Translations under genes and position numbers: made by a program
The notes under the pieces: generated by a model
Databases searched by the model: none
What the model was told of the DNA's origin: nothing
Seen by the model: the letters and a program-made list of their open reading frames with translations, nothing else
In this document: piece by piece, positions 16,072-23,534 of the stretch
How positions within the stretch are numbered: position 1 is the stretch's first letter
How the letters are laid out: every line of letters begins with the position of its first letter
NCBI GenBank assembly: GCA_938029215.1
Contig: CALHFG010000142.1
Coordinates: 1 to 33,645, forward strand
Origin: an uncultured Acidimicrobiales bacterium
Lineage (GTDB): Bacteria; Actinomycetota; Acidimicrobiia; Acidimicrobiales; SZUA-35
Reading direction: 5' to 3'
DNA length: 33,645 nucleotides

Positions 16072-17309
16072 GTGGCCTCCAGGGCAGTGGGGATTGCAGA
16101 GAGTTGTTGTTCATACTGTGCGCGGGTTAGGTCGAGGATCTCGCGCTGGGCGATGCTGCCACCGATTCGATGCGTCCGGTCTGCAACGGTGTCGAGCATG
16201 GCGACTGCCGACGCAGGATCGGTAGACCCGGTTCGGACCGCCGACACGAGCGGGTGCACGATGCCGGTGAAGACCAGATCGTTCTCGGTGACACCGTCGG
16301 CATGTTCAGCGGCGACACCAGCAAAGAACCGGTCGGCAGCCGGATGGTCGGGACAGCGGGTGAAGATGAACGCTCCGTGCAGGTCGAGAAAGCCCGACGT
16401 ATGCCACTCGGAGCGTTCCGCAAAGCGCTCGGCGAGCGTGTCCCACCGGTCGCCTACATCCACACCAACCAGTTCGAGGCGCCAAAGCAGGGATGCGAGG
16501 TCCGACATTCGAAACGGGGTTGAGGCCACCGACTGCTGGGAGTCATGAATGCTGAGGGCTTCGTCGTATCGACCGACAGCGATCATGCGCAGCGCGAGGT
16601 GCCACCAGATGTGAACCGCCAGGCCAGCTTGAGCAGCCCACACATCCTGGTCGTCCACCAGGAGGGAGAACGCTGCGTCACTGTCGTCCAAGGTCTCGTA
16701 CAAATGGGCGAGCGCATGGCGGGCCCAAAGGTCCAGCGGGTCGAGCCGAAGCGCTTCTTGACCCAATGCTTCCGCTTCATCGTAGAAACCGGCTTCCTCG
16801 AGAGCGAAGGAGTACTGACCGGCAACAAAGCTCCAACCCGGCTCGTTTCGACCCCACGAGTCGAAGGCCCTCTGGCTGGAGCGCAGTCGTCGAGCCTCGT
16901 CGCCCACGTGAAGGTAGACGTCGTGGGCGAATCGAACCGCGGCGAAGTCGCGGTGATTTGCCGCCAGGTCGTCCCAGCATCGTGCTGCGGTGGTGAAGGA
17001 ACCATCGATCATGTGCCCGAGCGCCTGCAGATGAAGCCGATCGGTGGGCGACGCCGCCCGAGCCTGAGCCCGCGCAAAGTCTGCCCGAAGCTCGGGGTCA
17101 TCCGGGCGAGCTCCGCCCAGAACGCGGTACGCGCCGCAGAAGACAGAGCCGAGAACAAACCCTTGATCGGACTCGTTTGCCGACGCGAGGGTGACGAACG
17201 GGTCATCGACGAAGTGCAATGCCTGCTGCCAGGCGAGGTTCCACGCGCTCATTGACGCCTGATCGTGCGCCTCGACGACCGACCCCCAGGTGTCGAGCCT
17301 CGCCGTCAC
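16068..17309 (-). CDS. tetratricopeptide-repeat protein, TTC38-like
   Basis: A 413-residue all-helical soluble protein of the TTC38 type, recognised by its central block (about 190-265): LWARHALAHLYE, a Trp-containing linker and HIWWHLALRMIAVGRYDEAL, matching the HA-H...HxxWHLAL pattern. The family has no known catalytic activity; TPRs usually mediate protein contacts. It starts with GTG at 17309, overlapping the P450 stop (GTGA) with AAGGTAG upstream, and its own stop overlaps the next gene (ATGA). It is therefore an integral part of the P450/acyl-CoA operon. TTC38-like genes occur near acyl-CoA metabolism genes in actinobacteria (recollection), but the role is unknown. Confidence 0.85.
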   Translation of the reverse strand: MTARLDTWGSVVEAHDQASMSAWNLAWQQALHFVDDPFVTLASANESDQGFVLGSVFCGAYRVLGGARPDDPELRADFARAQARAASPTDRLHLQALGHMIDGSFTTAARCWDDLAANHRDFAAVRFAHDVYLHVGDEARRLRSSQRAFDSWGRNEPGWSFVAGQYSFALEEAGFYDEAEALGQEALRLDPLDLWARHALAHLYETLDDSDAAFSLLVDDQDVWAAQAGLAVHIWWHLALRMIAVGRYDEALSIHDSQQSVASTPFRMSDLASLLWRLELVGVDVGDRWDTLAERFAERSEWHTSGFLDLHGAFIFTRCPDHPAADRFFAGVAAEHADGVTENDLVFTGIVHPLVSAVRTGSTDPASAVAMLDTVADRTHRIGGSIAQREILDLTRAQYEQQLSAIPTALEAT

Positions 17310-18547
17310 AGGGCTACCTTCAGCACTTCGATCCCGTTGACAAAATTTGACTCGACGAACTCGGGTTCACCCACCGAGGCAAACGACAGATCACGGTCGA
17401 GGATTTCGTTGATCAATTCGGAGATCTCTAGCCGAGCCAGTGACGCGCCGAGACAGAAATGAGCGCCGCCTCCGCCGAAGGCCACGTGCGGCGGCACCGG
17501 CGGACGATCGACACGGAACTCCATAGGATCGGGGAACTGTCGCTCGTCAAAGTTCGCGGCGCTGTACCACATCACGACCTTGTCGCCGGGCCGAAGTTGG
17601 GTGCCCGAGAGCACGGTGGGAGCGGTAACGGTGCGCCGGAAGTACAGAATCGCGGAGGAATACCGAATCACTTCGTCGGTCAATGCGGCCAGCAACGAGC
17701 GATCGTTCCGAACCGTTTCGAACACATCAGGAAACTGCTGCATATGCAGCGCGAGGTGAGCCATTGACGAGCGAGTGGTCTCATTGCCAGCAAAGATCAT
17801 GAGGCGGAAGAAGTTGGCGAACTCTTCGGTCGTGAGCTGCTCGCCGTCGATTTCTGCCTGGATCAGCTTGGTTATCAGATCGTCGGCCGGATCGTCTCGG
17901 CGAAGGTCGGCAAGCTGGGTCGCATACTGGCTCATGGCCCAAGCAGCGGGACTGTTGAACGGCAGGAGACGCAGGTCGGTTGTGTTTCCGTAGGCGTTGG
18001 GTTCCAGCGGCTCGCTCCCCGTTCCGGCCACGAGATAGTCGGTCAGGCCGATCAGGTAGTCGTGATCCTGCTCGGGTACGCCCATCAGGTCGCAGATGAC
18101 TCCGATGGGGATTGGTTTGGCCACGATGTCTACCCAGTTTCCCCCTCCATCTCGTTGGAGCTGGTCCAGACTTGCCGTCACTCGCTTCTGAATCGCCGTG
18201 CTGTAGTCCTTGACGTGTCGAGGCGTGAATGCAGAGCTGATAATTCGACGAAGCCTGGTATGGACAGGCGGGTCCATGTCGATCATCGACGCCCGAGCTT
18301 CCAGGGCATCTTGGTCGATGTCGTAGATCTGTATGTGCCCCTTCGCCGAGGAATAGGTATCGGGGTCTCGAGAGACCGTGACCAGGTCTTCGTATCTGGT
18401 GACCGACCAGAACCCGTGAGTGCCGTCGGCGTCATCGGGAGACCACGTCAACCCGGTGGCGCTTCGCATCTCGGCAAACGCGTCGTGGGGAATACCGTTC
18501 TGGAATGAAGCCGGGTCATGAAGATTGATCGATGCCGTCGTGGTCAA
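17306..18547 (-). CDS. cytochrome P450 (first copy)
   Basis: A 413-residue soluble bacterial P450 monooxygenase. The I-helix oxygen-activation motif is AGNETT, the K-helix ExxR is EVIR, and the haem loop FGGGGAHFCLG has Cys365 as thiolate ligand. I place the start at TTG 18547 instead of ATG 18580. The ATG lies inside the likely -10 box (TAATGT); the TTG has GAAAGG 9 nt upstream; and it makes the N-terminus the same length as the paralogue at 19197-20444 (Cys364). It is the first gene of an operon with TPR, desulfinase-like and CoA-transferase genes, controlled from the MarR intergenic region. No ferredoxin or reductase is encoded nearby. The substrate is unknown. Confidence 0.94.
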   Translation of the reverse strand: MTTTASINLHDPASFQNGIPHDAFAEMRSATGLTWSPDDADGTHGFWSVTRYEDLVTVSRDPDTYSSAKGHIQIYDIDQDALEARASMIDMDPPVHTRLRRIISSAFTPRHVKDYSTAIQKRVTASLDQLQRDGGGNWVDIVAKPIPIGVICDLMGVPEQDHDYLIGLTDYLVAGTGSEPLEPNAYGNTTDLRLLPFNSPAAWAMSQYATQLADLRRDDPADDLITKLIQAEIDGEQLTTEEFANFFRLMIFAGNETTRSSMAHLALHMQQFPDVFETVRNDRSLLAALTDEVIRYSSAILYFRRTVTAPTVLSGTQLRPGDKVVMWYSAANFDERQFPDPMEFRVDRPPVPPHVAFGGGGAHFCLGASLARLEISELINEILDRDLSFASVGEPEFVESNFVNGIEVLKVAL

Positions 18548-18576
18548 AGGAAGCAGCCTTTCACTAACTAGCGGGG

Positions 18577-18605
18577 ACATTACTTTGGGTCCAAAGTATT
18601 GTCAA
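18577..18605 (-). promoter_or_regulatory. P450 operon promoter (TTGACA-17-TAATGT)
   Basis: On the minus strand TTGACA (18605-18600) is followed after exactly 17 bp by TAATGT (18582-18577), a near-consensus housekeeping promoter. Transcription would start a few bases on, leaving a short leader that contains GAAAGG before the TTG start at 18547. On the plus strand a weaker facing pair, GGGACA (18574-18579) and TATTGT (18597-18602), also with 17-bp spacing, could serve the MarR gene. Confidence 0.65.
18581..18598. promoter_or_regulatory. palindromic operator, probably MarR-bound
   Basis: TACTTTGGGTCCAAAGTA is a perfect inverted repeat with 8-bp arms around GT. It fills the spacer between the -35 and -10 boxes of the P450 promoter and lies in the corresponding spacer of the facing MarR promoter candidate. 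A repressor here would block both transcripts. The size and position fit a MarR dimer site, and the divergent MarR gene is the obvious candidate. Confidence 0.7.
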
Positions 18606-18652
18606 ACCAACGTAACCCGAGCACGCTGGCTTGCAAGCGATACGGTTTCGTC

Positions 18653-19165
18653 GTGCCCTATGAGTACGACCCCGGTGCCCTAACCGAGGCCGAAGCCGAC
18701 ATCCGCAGGAGGCTGTCCGGACGGCCAGTAAACCTCGAGGTCCAACGGACAATCTCGAACCTCTACCGAGCCGCCAGCGTGGTGAGCCGACGGGCCGAAC
18801 GGGAGATTCTGTCCGATGCCGGGCTGTCGTGGAGCGCCTTTGTTTCCGTCTGGGTCCTGTGGGTCTGGGGCGAGATGGATGCCACCCGACTGGCAAACGA
18901 AGTAGGCCTGACGCCGGGCACGGTGACCGGCGTTCGCAAGGGTCTTGAAAAACAAGGTCATATCGAAACCCGTCGTGGTGAAGACGATGGCCGCATGGTC
19001 TTCATCCGTCTCACCCCGGCCGGCGACGCGATGTTTAGCGAGCTCTACCCACGATTCAATGCGTGGTCAACGAACCTTTTTGGCGATCTGTCCGATACGG
19101 ACACCTCACGGTTGGCCGATCTTCTGGAGGGGCTCATCGTCGCTCCTCCCACTCGCGACGACTAG
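18653..19165 (+). CDS. MarR-family transcriptional regulator
   Basis: A 170-residue winged-helix regulator. The DNA-binding core is DATRLANEVGLTPGTVTGV with the wing TRRGEDDGRMVFIRLTPAG (about 70-125), flanked by helices for dimerisation. MarR proteins usually repress their own gene and a divergent neighbour and are released by a small aromatic or acyl-CoA ligand. The start is uncertain. GTG at 18653 is preceded by TACGGT (18641-18646) at leaderless-transcript spacing; a TTG at 18599 would add 18 residues but overlaps the P450 promoter. It is divergent from the P450 operon and convergent with the second P450. The shared palindrome at 18581-18598 points to autoregulation. Confidence 0.9.
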   Translation: MPYEYDPGALTEAEADIRRRLSGRPVNLEVQRTISNLYRAASVVSRRAEREILSDAGLSWSAFVSVWVLWVWGEMDATRLANEVGLTPGTVTGVRKGLEKQGHIETRRGEDDGRMVFIRLTPAGDAMFSELYPRFNAWSTNLFGDLSDTDTSRLADLLEGLIVAPPTRDD

Positions 19166-19196
19166 AGGATCGACGATGTCGAGGAACTCAGCGCCA

Positions 19197-20444
19197 TCAC
19201 CGCACCTCGGCTGCCATGCCTACTGACAGCACACCATGAACGAAATTAGAAGGCGCTCGAACGGGTTCGTCCAGCCGGGTCAGATGAATGTTCCGTCTTG
19301 CCATCTCTTCAAGCAGGACAATGATCTCGAGCCGGGCGAGGAACGCTCCAAGACACACGTGCGGACCGCCACCTCCGAAGGAAAAGTGCGGATTTTCCTC
19401 GCGGCCAACGTCGAAGGTGAACGGGTCGGAGAAGACCCGCTCGTCGTGGTTCGCCGAGGCATACCACATAACCACCTTCTCTCCGGCGTCGAGATGAGTG
19501 CCGCCCACTTCGACCGGCTCGGTCGTTGTGCGCCGCATATGTAGAACTGGGGTGGCCCACCTCAGGATCTCCTCGGTGGCCGACTTCACCATCGCGGGAT
19601 CATCGAGCACCCGCTGCCACTGGTCCGGATGATCAGCCAGGGCGATCGCGCCGTGCGACAGACCGGTTCGAGTCGTTTCGTTTCCAGCGAACACGAGGAG
19701 GTGAAAAAGGTTTCGATATTCGCTTCCGCTGAGCCGGTCACCATCTTCGGCTTCTGCCTCGACCAGCGATGTCACAAGGTCATCCTGGGGGTTGGCTCGT
19801 CGAAGGTCACCGATCCGTTCGCCGTACTCGAACAGCGCGTGGCTGGCAGGACTATTGAACGGGAGAAGGCGCAGTTCGGTTGTGTTACCGAAGGCGTCGG
19901 GCGGAATCGACTGGGTGTCGCCGGTGCCTTCGACCAGGTAATTGGAGAGCTCAACAAGGTAGCCGGCGTCTTCCACGGGAACGCCAAGCATCGTGAGAAT
20001 GACGCGGATCGGCAGCGGAGCAGCGACCTCGGCAACAAAATCGCCCTCGCCCGCGGCGACAAACGCATCGAGAAGCTCGACGGTGATCGACCGAACCGTG
20101 TCTTCCCACCGGCGAATGTTCTTGGGCGTGAATGCTCGAGCAACCAACCGTCGCAGCCGGGTGTGGTCGGGGGCATCGGTGTCGATGAGTGAACGTCGGG
20201 CTTCGATAGCGTCAGCTTCGAGGTCCCACAGGTTGGTCATGCCGACCGCAGAAGAAAACAGCTTCCCGTTTCTCGACACCGTGCGAACGTCGGCGTGTCT
20301 ACTGACGACCCAGAACCCGCCATCGGCATAGTCGTGCCACATCAGTCCGTCGGCGTTGCGAATCTCGGCAAACCGATCGTGCGGAATGCCATCCAGATAA
20401 AGCGACGGCTCGGTGATATTGGGTGCAGAAACGGTGCTTTGCAT
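19197..20444 (-). CDS. cytochrome P450 (second copy)
   Basis: A 415-residue P450 with I-helix AGNETT, K-helix ExxR in EEILRW, and haem loop FGGGGPHVCLG with Cys364. It is clearly paralogous to the first P450: both share GIPHD near the N-terminus and a GNTT-LRLLPFNSPA stretch in the middle. It starts at ATG 20444, with AGGAC overlapping the TAG stop of the glutamine-synthetase-like gene, so it is the last gene of the transporter/GS operon. In that setting it could hydroxylate a gamma-glutamylated amine or the free substrate, with the alcohol dehydrogenase acting next. No redox partner is encoded in the window. Confidence 0.95.
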   Translation of the reverse strand: MQSTVSAPNITEPSLYLDGIPHDRFAEIRNADGLMWHDYADGGFWVVSRHADVRTVSRNGKLFSSAVGMTNLWDLEADAIEARRSLIDTDAPDHTRLRRLVARAFTPKNIRRWEDTVRSITVELLDAFVAAGEGDFVAEVAAPLPIRVILTMLGVPVEDAGYLVELSNYLVEGTGDTQSIPPDAFGNTTELRLLPFNSPASHALFEYGERIGDLRRANPQDDLVTSLVEAEAEDGDRLSGSEYRNLFHLLVFAGNETTRTGLSHGAIALADHPDQWQRVLDDPAMVKSATEEILRWATPVLHMRRTTTEPVEVGGTHLDAGEKVVMWYASANHDERVFSDPFTFDVGREENPHFSFGGGGPHVCLGAFLARLEIIVLLEEMARRNIHLTRLDEPVRAPSNFVHGVLSVGMAAEVR

Positions 20445-20451
20445 GGCTGTC

Positions 20452-21813
20452 CTAGCTGTGCTCGATAAAGCGTTGGCGTTCCCAGTCGTTTACTTCGTCG
20501 GCATCGGGGCTGTTCTCGGCGGCCAACGGAATTTCAGCCTGAGCGATCGACACGTAACTACGACTAAACGTGTCACCCAGCCGACCTGCGAGCTCAGATC
20601 CTTCGAACGCGGCTATCGCTCCCGCAAGATCGGTAGGGAGGGCAGTCTTATCCCCCGGGGCTCCATACATGTCGCCCTCGCTCATGGCACCGGGGTCGAG
20701 ATTGCGTTCGATGCCGTCGGACCCGGCGGCCAAAATGCCTGCGATGACCAAATAGGGGTTGGCGTCGGCGCCACCCGAGCGGAACTCGACCCGATTGGCC
20801 CCCGCTCCAGCCTGGGCAACGCAACGGGCCATCACCGATCGATTGTCGAGCCCCCAGCAAACGTGAGTGGGAGCGAAGGTGTAGGGACGAATGCGCTTGG
20901 GGCCGTTGCTGTTTGGAGCACCGAGCAATGTCATCGCTTCGGCGTGTTGCAGCAAACCCCCAACCCACGACCGCATCAGGTCGTTCGGTTCGCCGTCGGA
21001 GCAGTCGGAGAACGCGTTCTTGCCATCGGCAGAAAGACTGCTGTGAACGTGCATGCCGGATCCGGACTGCTCGGTCCAGGGTTTTGCCATGAACGTCGCT
21101 CGGTAGCCATGTTGCATCGCAACCTGCTTGACGATCGACTTGAACAACACGGTGTTGTCGGCTGCGGTCATGGCGTCAGCTGGGCCGGTGTTGACCTCGA
21201 ATTGGCCGGGGCCGTACTCGGCGTTAGAGCCTTCGACTTCGATCCCGGCACCGAGAAGAGCGGCTCGCATATCTGCCAGGACGACCTCAAAATCCATGCC
21301 ATCGGTGAGGGAGCTGTACTGAATGTGTTCCTGAACCGGAGACCAGTCCGGGTTGCACAGATAGAACTCCATCTCGGTCGCCACGACCGGCTCGAGCCCA
21401 GCCGCCCGGCACCGCTCGATCTGGGCGGCAAGAACCGAGCGTGGAGCCAAGGGGTGGGGGTCACCATGCTCGTTTTCGGCATCGGCAAACACCAAGCTGT
21501 ACCCCGGGCGATGGCTAAAGACACGACCGGTCGTGTTGTCGGGCACCATATGGGCGTCGAGGTACCCGGTGTCGGGGTTCACGAACTCGTTGTCGGGAAG
21601 GTCGTTCTGGACATCGAATACAAACATGGCGTCGGCGATGTGGGCGCCATGAGAATGACCGCCGTCGAGGAAACGCTTCACCGGGATCCGCTTGCCCCGG
21701 AGGTGTCCCTGAGTATCGGGGATCGCGAGTTCGACGGTGTGCACGTTGTTGGCTGCTGCGGCCTCGCGAAACTCTTCAATCGATCCAGAAATCGATCCTG
21801 CTGGTTCGGTCAT
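20452..21813 (-). CDS. glutamine-synthetase-family gamma-glutamylamide synthetase
   Basis: A 453-residue GS-fold ligase, shorter than GlnA and with the C-terminal signature EVNDWERQRFIEHS of the PuuA/gamma-glutamylpolyamine-synthetase branch. Catalytic motifs are present: TEMEFYL (Glu147, Glu149), NAEYGPGQFEVN (Glu199, Glu206), KPWTEQSGSGMHVHSSL and EFRSGGADANPYL. The adenylylation loop of GlnA is not evident. It is expected to join glutamate to an amine with ATP. Its ATG has AAGGAG upstream; it lies 43 bp after the alcohol dehydrogenase gene and is coupled to the P450. With the divergent gamma-glutamyl hydrolase it could bracket a pathway in which the amine is oxidised while glutamylated. 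The amine itself is not known. Confidence 0.92.
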   Translation of the reverse strand: MTEPAGSISGSIEEFREAAAANNVHTVELAIPDTQGHLRGKRIPVKRFLDGGHSHGAHIADAMFVFDVQNDLPDNEFVNPDTGYLDAHMVPDNTTGRVFSHRPGYSLVFADAENEHGDPHPLAPRSVLAAQIERCRAAGLEPVVATEMEFYLCNPDWSPVQEHIQYSSLTDGMDFEVVLADMRAALLGAGIEVEGSNAEYGPGQFEVNTGPADAMTAADNTVLFKSIVKQVAMQHGYRATFMAKPWTEQSGSGMHVHSSLSADGKNAFSDCSDGEPNDLMRSWVGGLLQHAEAMTLLGAPNSNGPKRIRPYTFAPTHVCWGLDNRSVMARCVAQAGAGANRVEFRSGGADANPYLVIAGILAAGSDGIERNLDPGAMSEGDMYGAPGDKTALPTDLAGAIAAFEGSELAGRLGDTFSRSYVSIAQAEIPLAAENSPDADEVNDWERQRFIEHS

Positions 21814-21856
21814 GGTGTCTCCTTAAGTTGGGCTGAGATGAGGTTGAAAGCGTTCA

Positions 21857-22840
21857 TTACGTTGAAGTTGATGCACCAGAAATGTCGAGCACAAGCCGGC
21901 CGCGCACGTCACCTGAGCGCAGCCGGTCATGAGCAACCTGGGCTTGATCGAGGGGAAGAATCTCTACCGCTTGCACCAACGACGGCTCGCGGCGAGCAAG
22001 GTCGAGAAGTTCATCGAGTTGGGACCGGCTTCCCCACACGCTATTCACGAAACGAGCTTCCAGAGGGACCGCTCCAAAGCCAAACGGGATCGTGCCTCCG
22101 GCCAGACCTACCACCGAGACTGTTCCCAGCTTATTGATGTGATCAGCAGCGGTCCGCAGAGTTGGTTCGGCACCGATGAAGTCGATGATGAGGTCGAACT
22201 TCTCACCCTCATCTAGTGAGCCGATCGCTGCATGCGCTCCGATTTCGAGGGCCGTCTGCTGCTTTGATTCGGCGAGATCGAGTGCGGTCACGTGGGTGTC
22301 GGTGAGGGCCCGTAGATAGCGGATCGCATACTGACCGAGCCCCCCTGCCCCGATCACCAACGCCTTGGCGTCGGCGCCCCGTTCGCGTAGTCGTGCGATT
22401 CCCTGCAGGACCGCCCGATACGCGGTGAGGCCGCCGCATGCCAAGGGTGCAGCGTCGTACGGGTCCAGGCCATCGAGTGGGGCGAGATACTCGATCCCGG
22501 GGACTCGAAGCTGGTCGGCGTACCCGCCATCGGTGAACAAGCCTGCCTCGGTCGAGTTGGAGCAAATCATCTCGAGCCCTTGCGAGCACTCCAGGCAGTT
22601 CTTGCAGCCCCACGGGGCATAAAGCATGACCGGACCCAGGTCGGGGTGCACCCCAGTGACCTCGTGACCAAGGATGATCGGCGGCTCCTTGCCGAAGTCC
22701 CCGTCGGCCACGTGAATGTCGGAGTGGCAGACCCCGCAGGCGGTCACATCGAGGACCAAACCCGAACCGGGCTGCGGAGCAGGGTGGTCCCCTACGAAAC
22801 GTAAGTTGGTTTTGGGGGCGTCGAGCAGCATTGCGCGCAT
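21857..22840 (-). CDS. zinc-dependent alcohol dehydrogenase (MDR family)
   Basis: A 327-residue medium-chain dehydrogenase. The catalytic zinc site is Cys38 (GVCHSD) with His59-Glu60 (GHE). The structural zinc site has four cysteines (79, 82, 85, 93). The Rossmann fold shows VIGAGGLGQYAIRYL for NAD(P). It would oxidise an alcohol to an aldehyde or ketone. The start is ATG 22840, preceded by AGGAAAGG. It stands between the GntR regulator and the GS-like gene in the same operon, so a hydroxylated product of the P450 is a plausible substrate (inference). Confidence 0.94.
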   Translation of the reverse strand: MRAMLLDAPKTNLRFVGDHPAPQPGSGLVLDVTACGVCHSDIHVADGDFGKEPPIILGHEVTGVHPDLGPVMLYAPWGCKNCLECSQGLEMICSNSTEAGLFTDGGYADQLRVPGIEYLAPLDGLDPYDAAPLACGGLTAYRAVLQGIARLRERGADAKALVIGAGGLGQYAIRYLRALTDTHVTALDLAESKQQTALEIGAHAAIGSLDEGEKFDLIIDFIGAEPTLRTAADHINKLGTVSVVGLAGGTIPFGFGAVPLEARFVNSVWGSRSQLDELLDLARREPSLVQAVEILPLDQAQVAHDRLRSGDVRGRLVLDISGASTST

Positions 22841-22883
22841 ACCTGTTACCGACCTTTCCTAGGGCGTTGTGGGATCGGTGCGA

Positions 22884-23534
22884 TCATGAGGCGTCCTGCC
22901 AGAATCCGGTCGCCTCCAGCGAATCGGCTGCCGCGACTCCGGCGCTGTGCAGATGGGTTTCCATCGCTCGCCGAGCACCGGCGGAATCCCGAGCGAGTAC
23001 CGCATCCAGAATGTCCTGGTGACCGGCGGCGGCCTCGTCCTTCCAGCCGCTCACCCGCTCGAAGAAGCCGGCGGGAATGGACCGCTCCAGATGACGCAGA
23101 AGCCATCGGGTTCGAGGAGGGGCAGCACTGTTGAGCAGCTGATGGAAATCGTTGTTGAGCTTGGAACCTTCGGCTTCGCTTGCGGCGACGAAGCTCTGGT
23201 GGATATCCGCTAGCTGTGCCCGCTGTTGATCATCGAAGCTTTCGGCGGCCATCGCAGCTACGCGCCCAGCGATCAAACCGAATAGTTCGTAATGGTCGAT
23301 GACGTCTTCACGGGTGATGCGCGCAACGAACGCGCCACGACGGGGCGTGATTTCGAGCAGTCCTTCCTGGCCCAGCACAACCAGCGCCTCCCGAATTGGT
23401 GAGCGACTGACATCGAGATCCTCCGCAATCTGCTCCTGGTCGATCTTCTGACCTGGTTTCAATTCACCCCGAAGGATCTGACCGCGCAGATGAGCCACGA
23501 TCTCATCGGCCAGGCCCCCGCGTCGAGACCTCAT
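22884..23534 (-). CDS. GntR-family regulator with FCD domain (FadR type)
   Basis: A 216-residue regulator. An N-terminal winged helix (about 8-75) has the recognition region QIAEDLDVSRSPIREAL and the wing ITPRRGAFV. A C-terminal all-helical FCD ligand-binding domain carries the likely metal site residues in NNDFHQLLN, GHQDILDAV and METHLHSAG (one Asp, three His). FCD regulators sense carboxylic acids. The gene sits inside the operon it probably controls: its ATG overlaps the transporter stop (ATGA) and the dehydrogenase follows after 43 bp. Candidate operators are the repeats upstream of the first operon gene (28369-28475). Confidence 0.94.
   Translation of the reverse strand: MRSRRGGLADEIVAHLRGQILRGELKPGQKIDQEQIAEDLDVSRSPIREALVVLGQEGLLEITPRRGAFVARITREDVIDHYELFGLIAGRVAAMAAESFDDQQRAQLADIHQSFVAASEAEGSKLNNDFHQLLNSAAPPRTRWLLRHLERSIPAGFFERVSGWKDEAAAGHQDILDAVLARDSAGARRAMETHLHSAGVAAADSLEATGFWQDAS

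Noticed and set aside
20413..22137. A 574-codon plus-strand open frame opposite the GS-like and alcohol dehydrogenase genes
   Set aside because: It is fully antisense to two well-supported genes, has no recognisable domain and reflects GC-rich codon bias.
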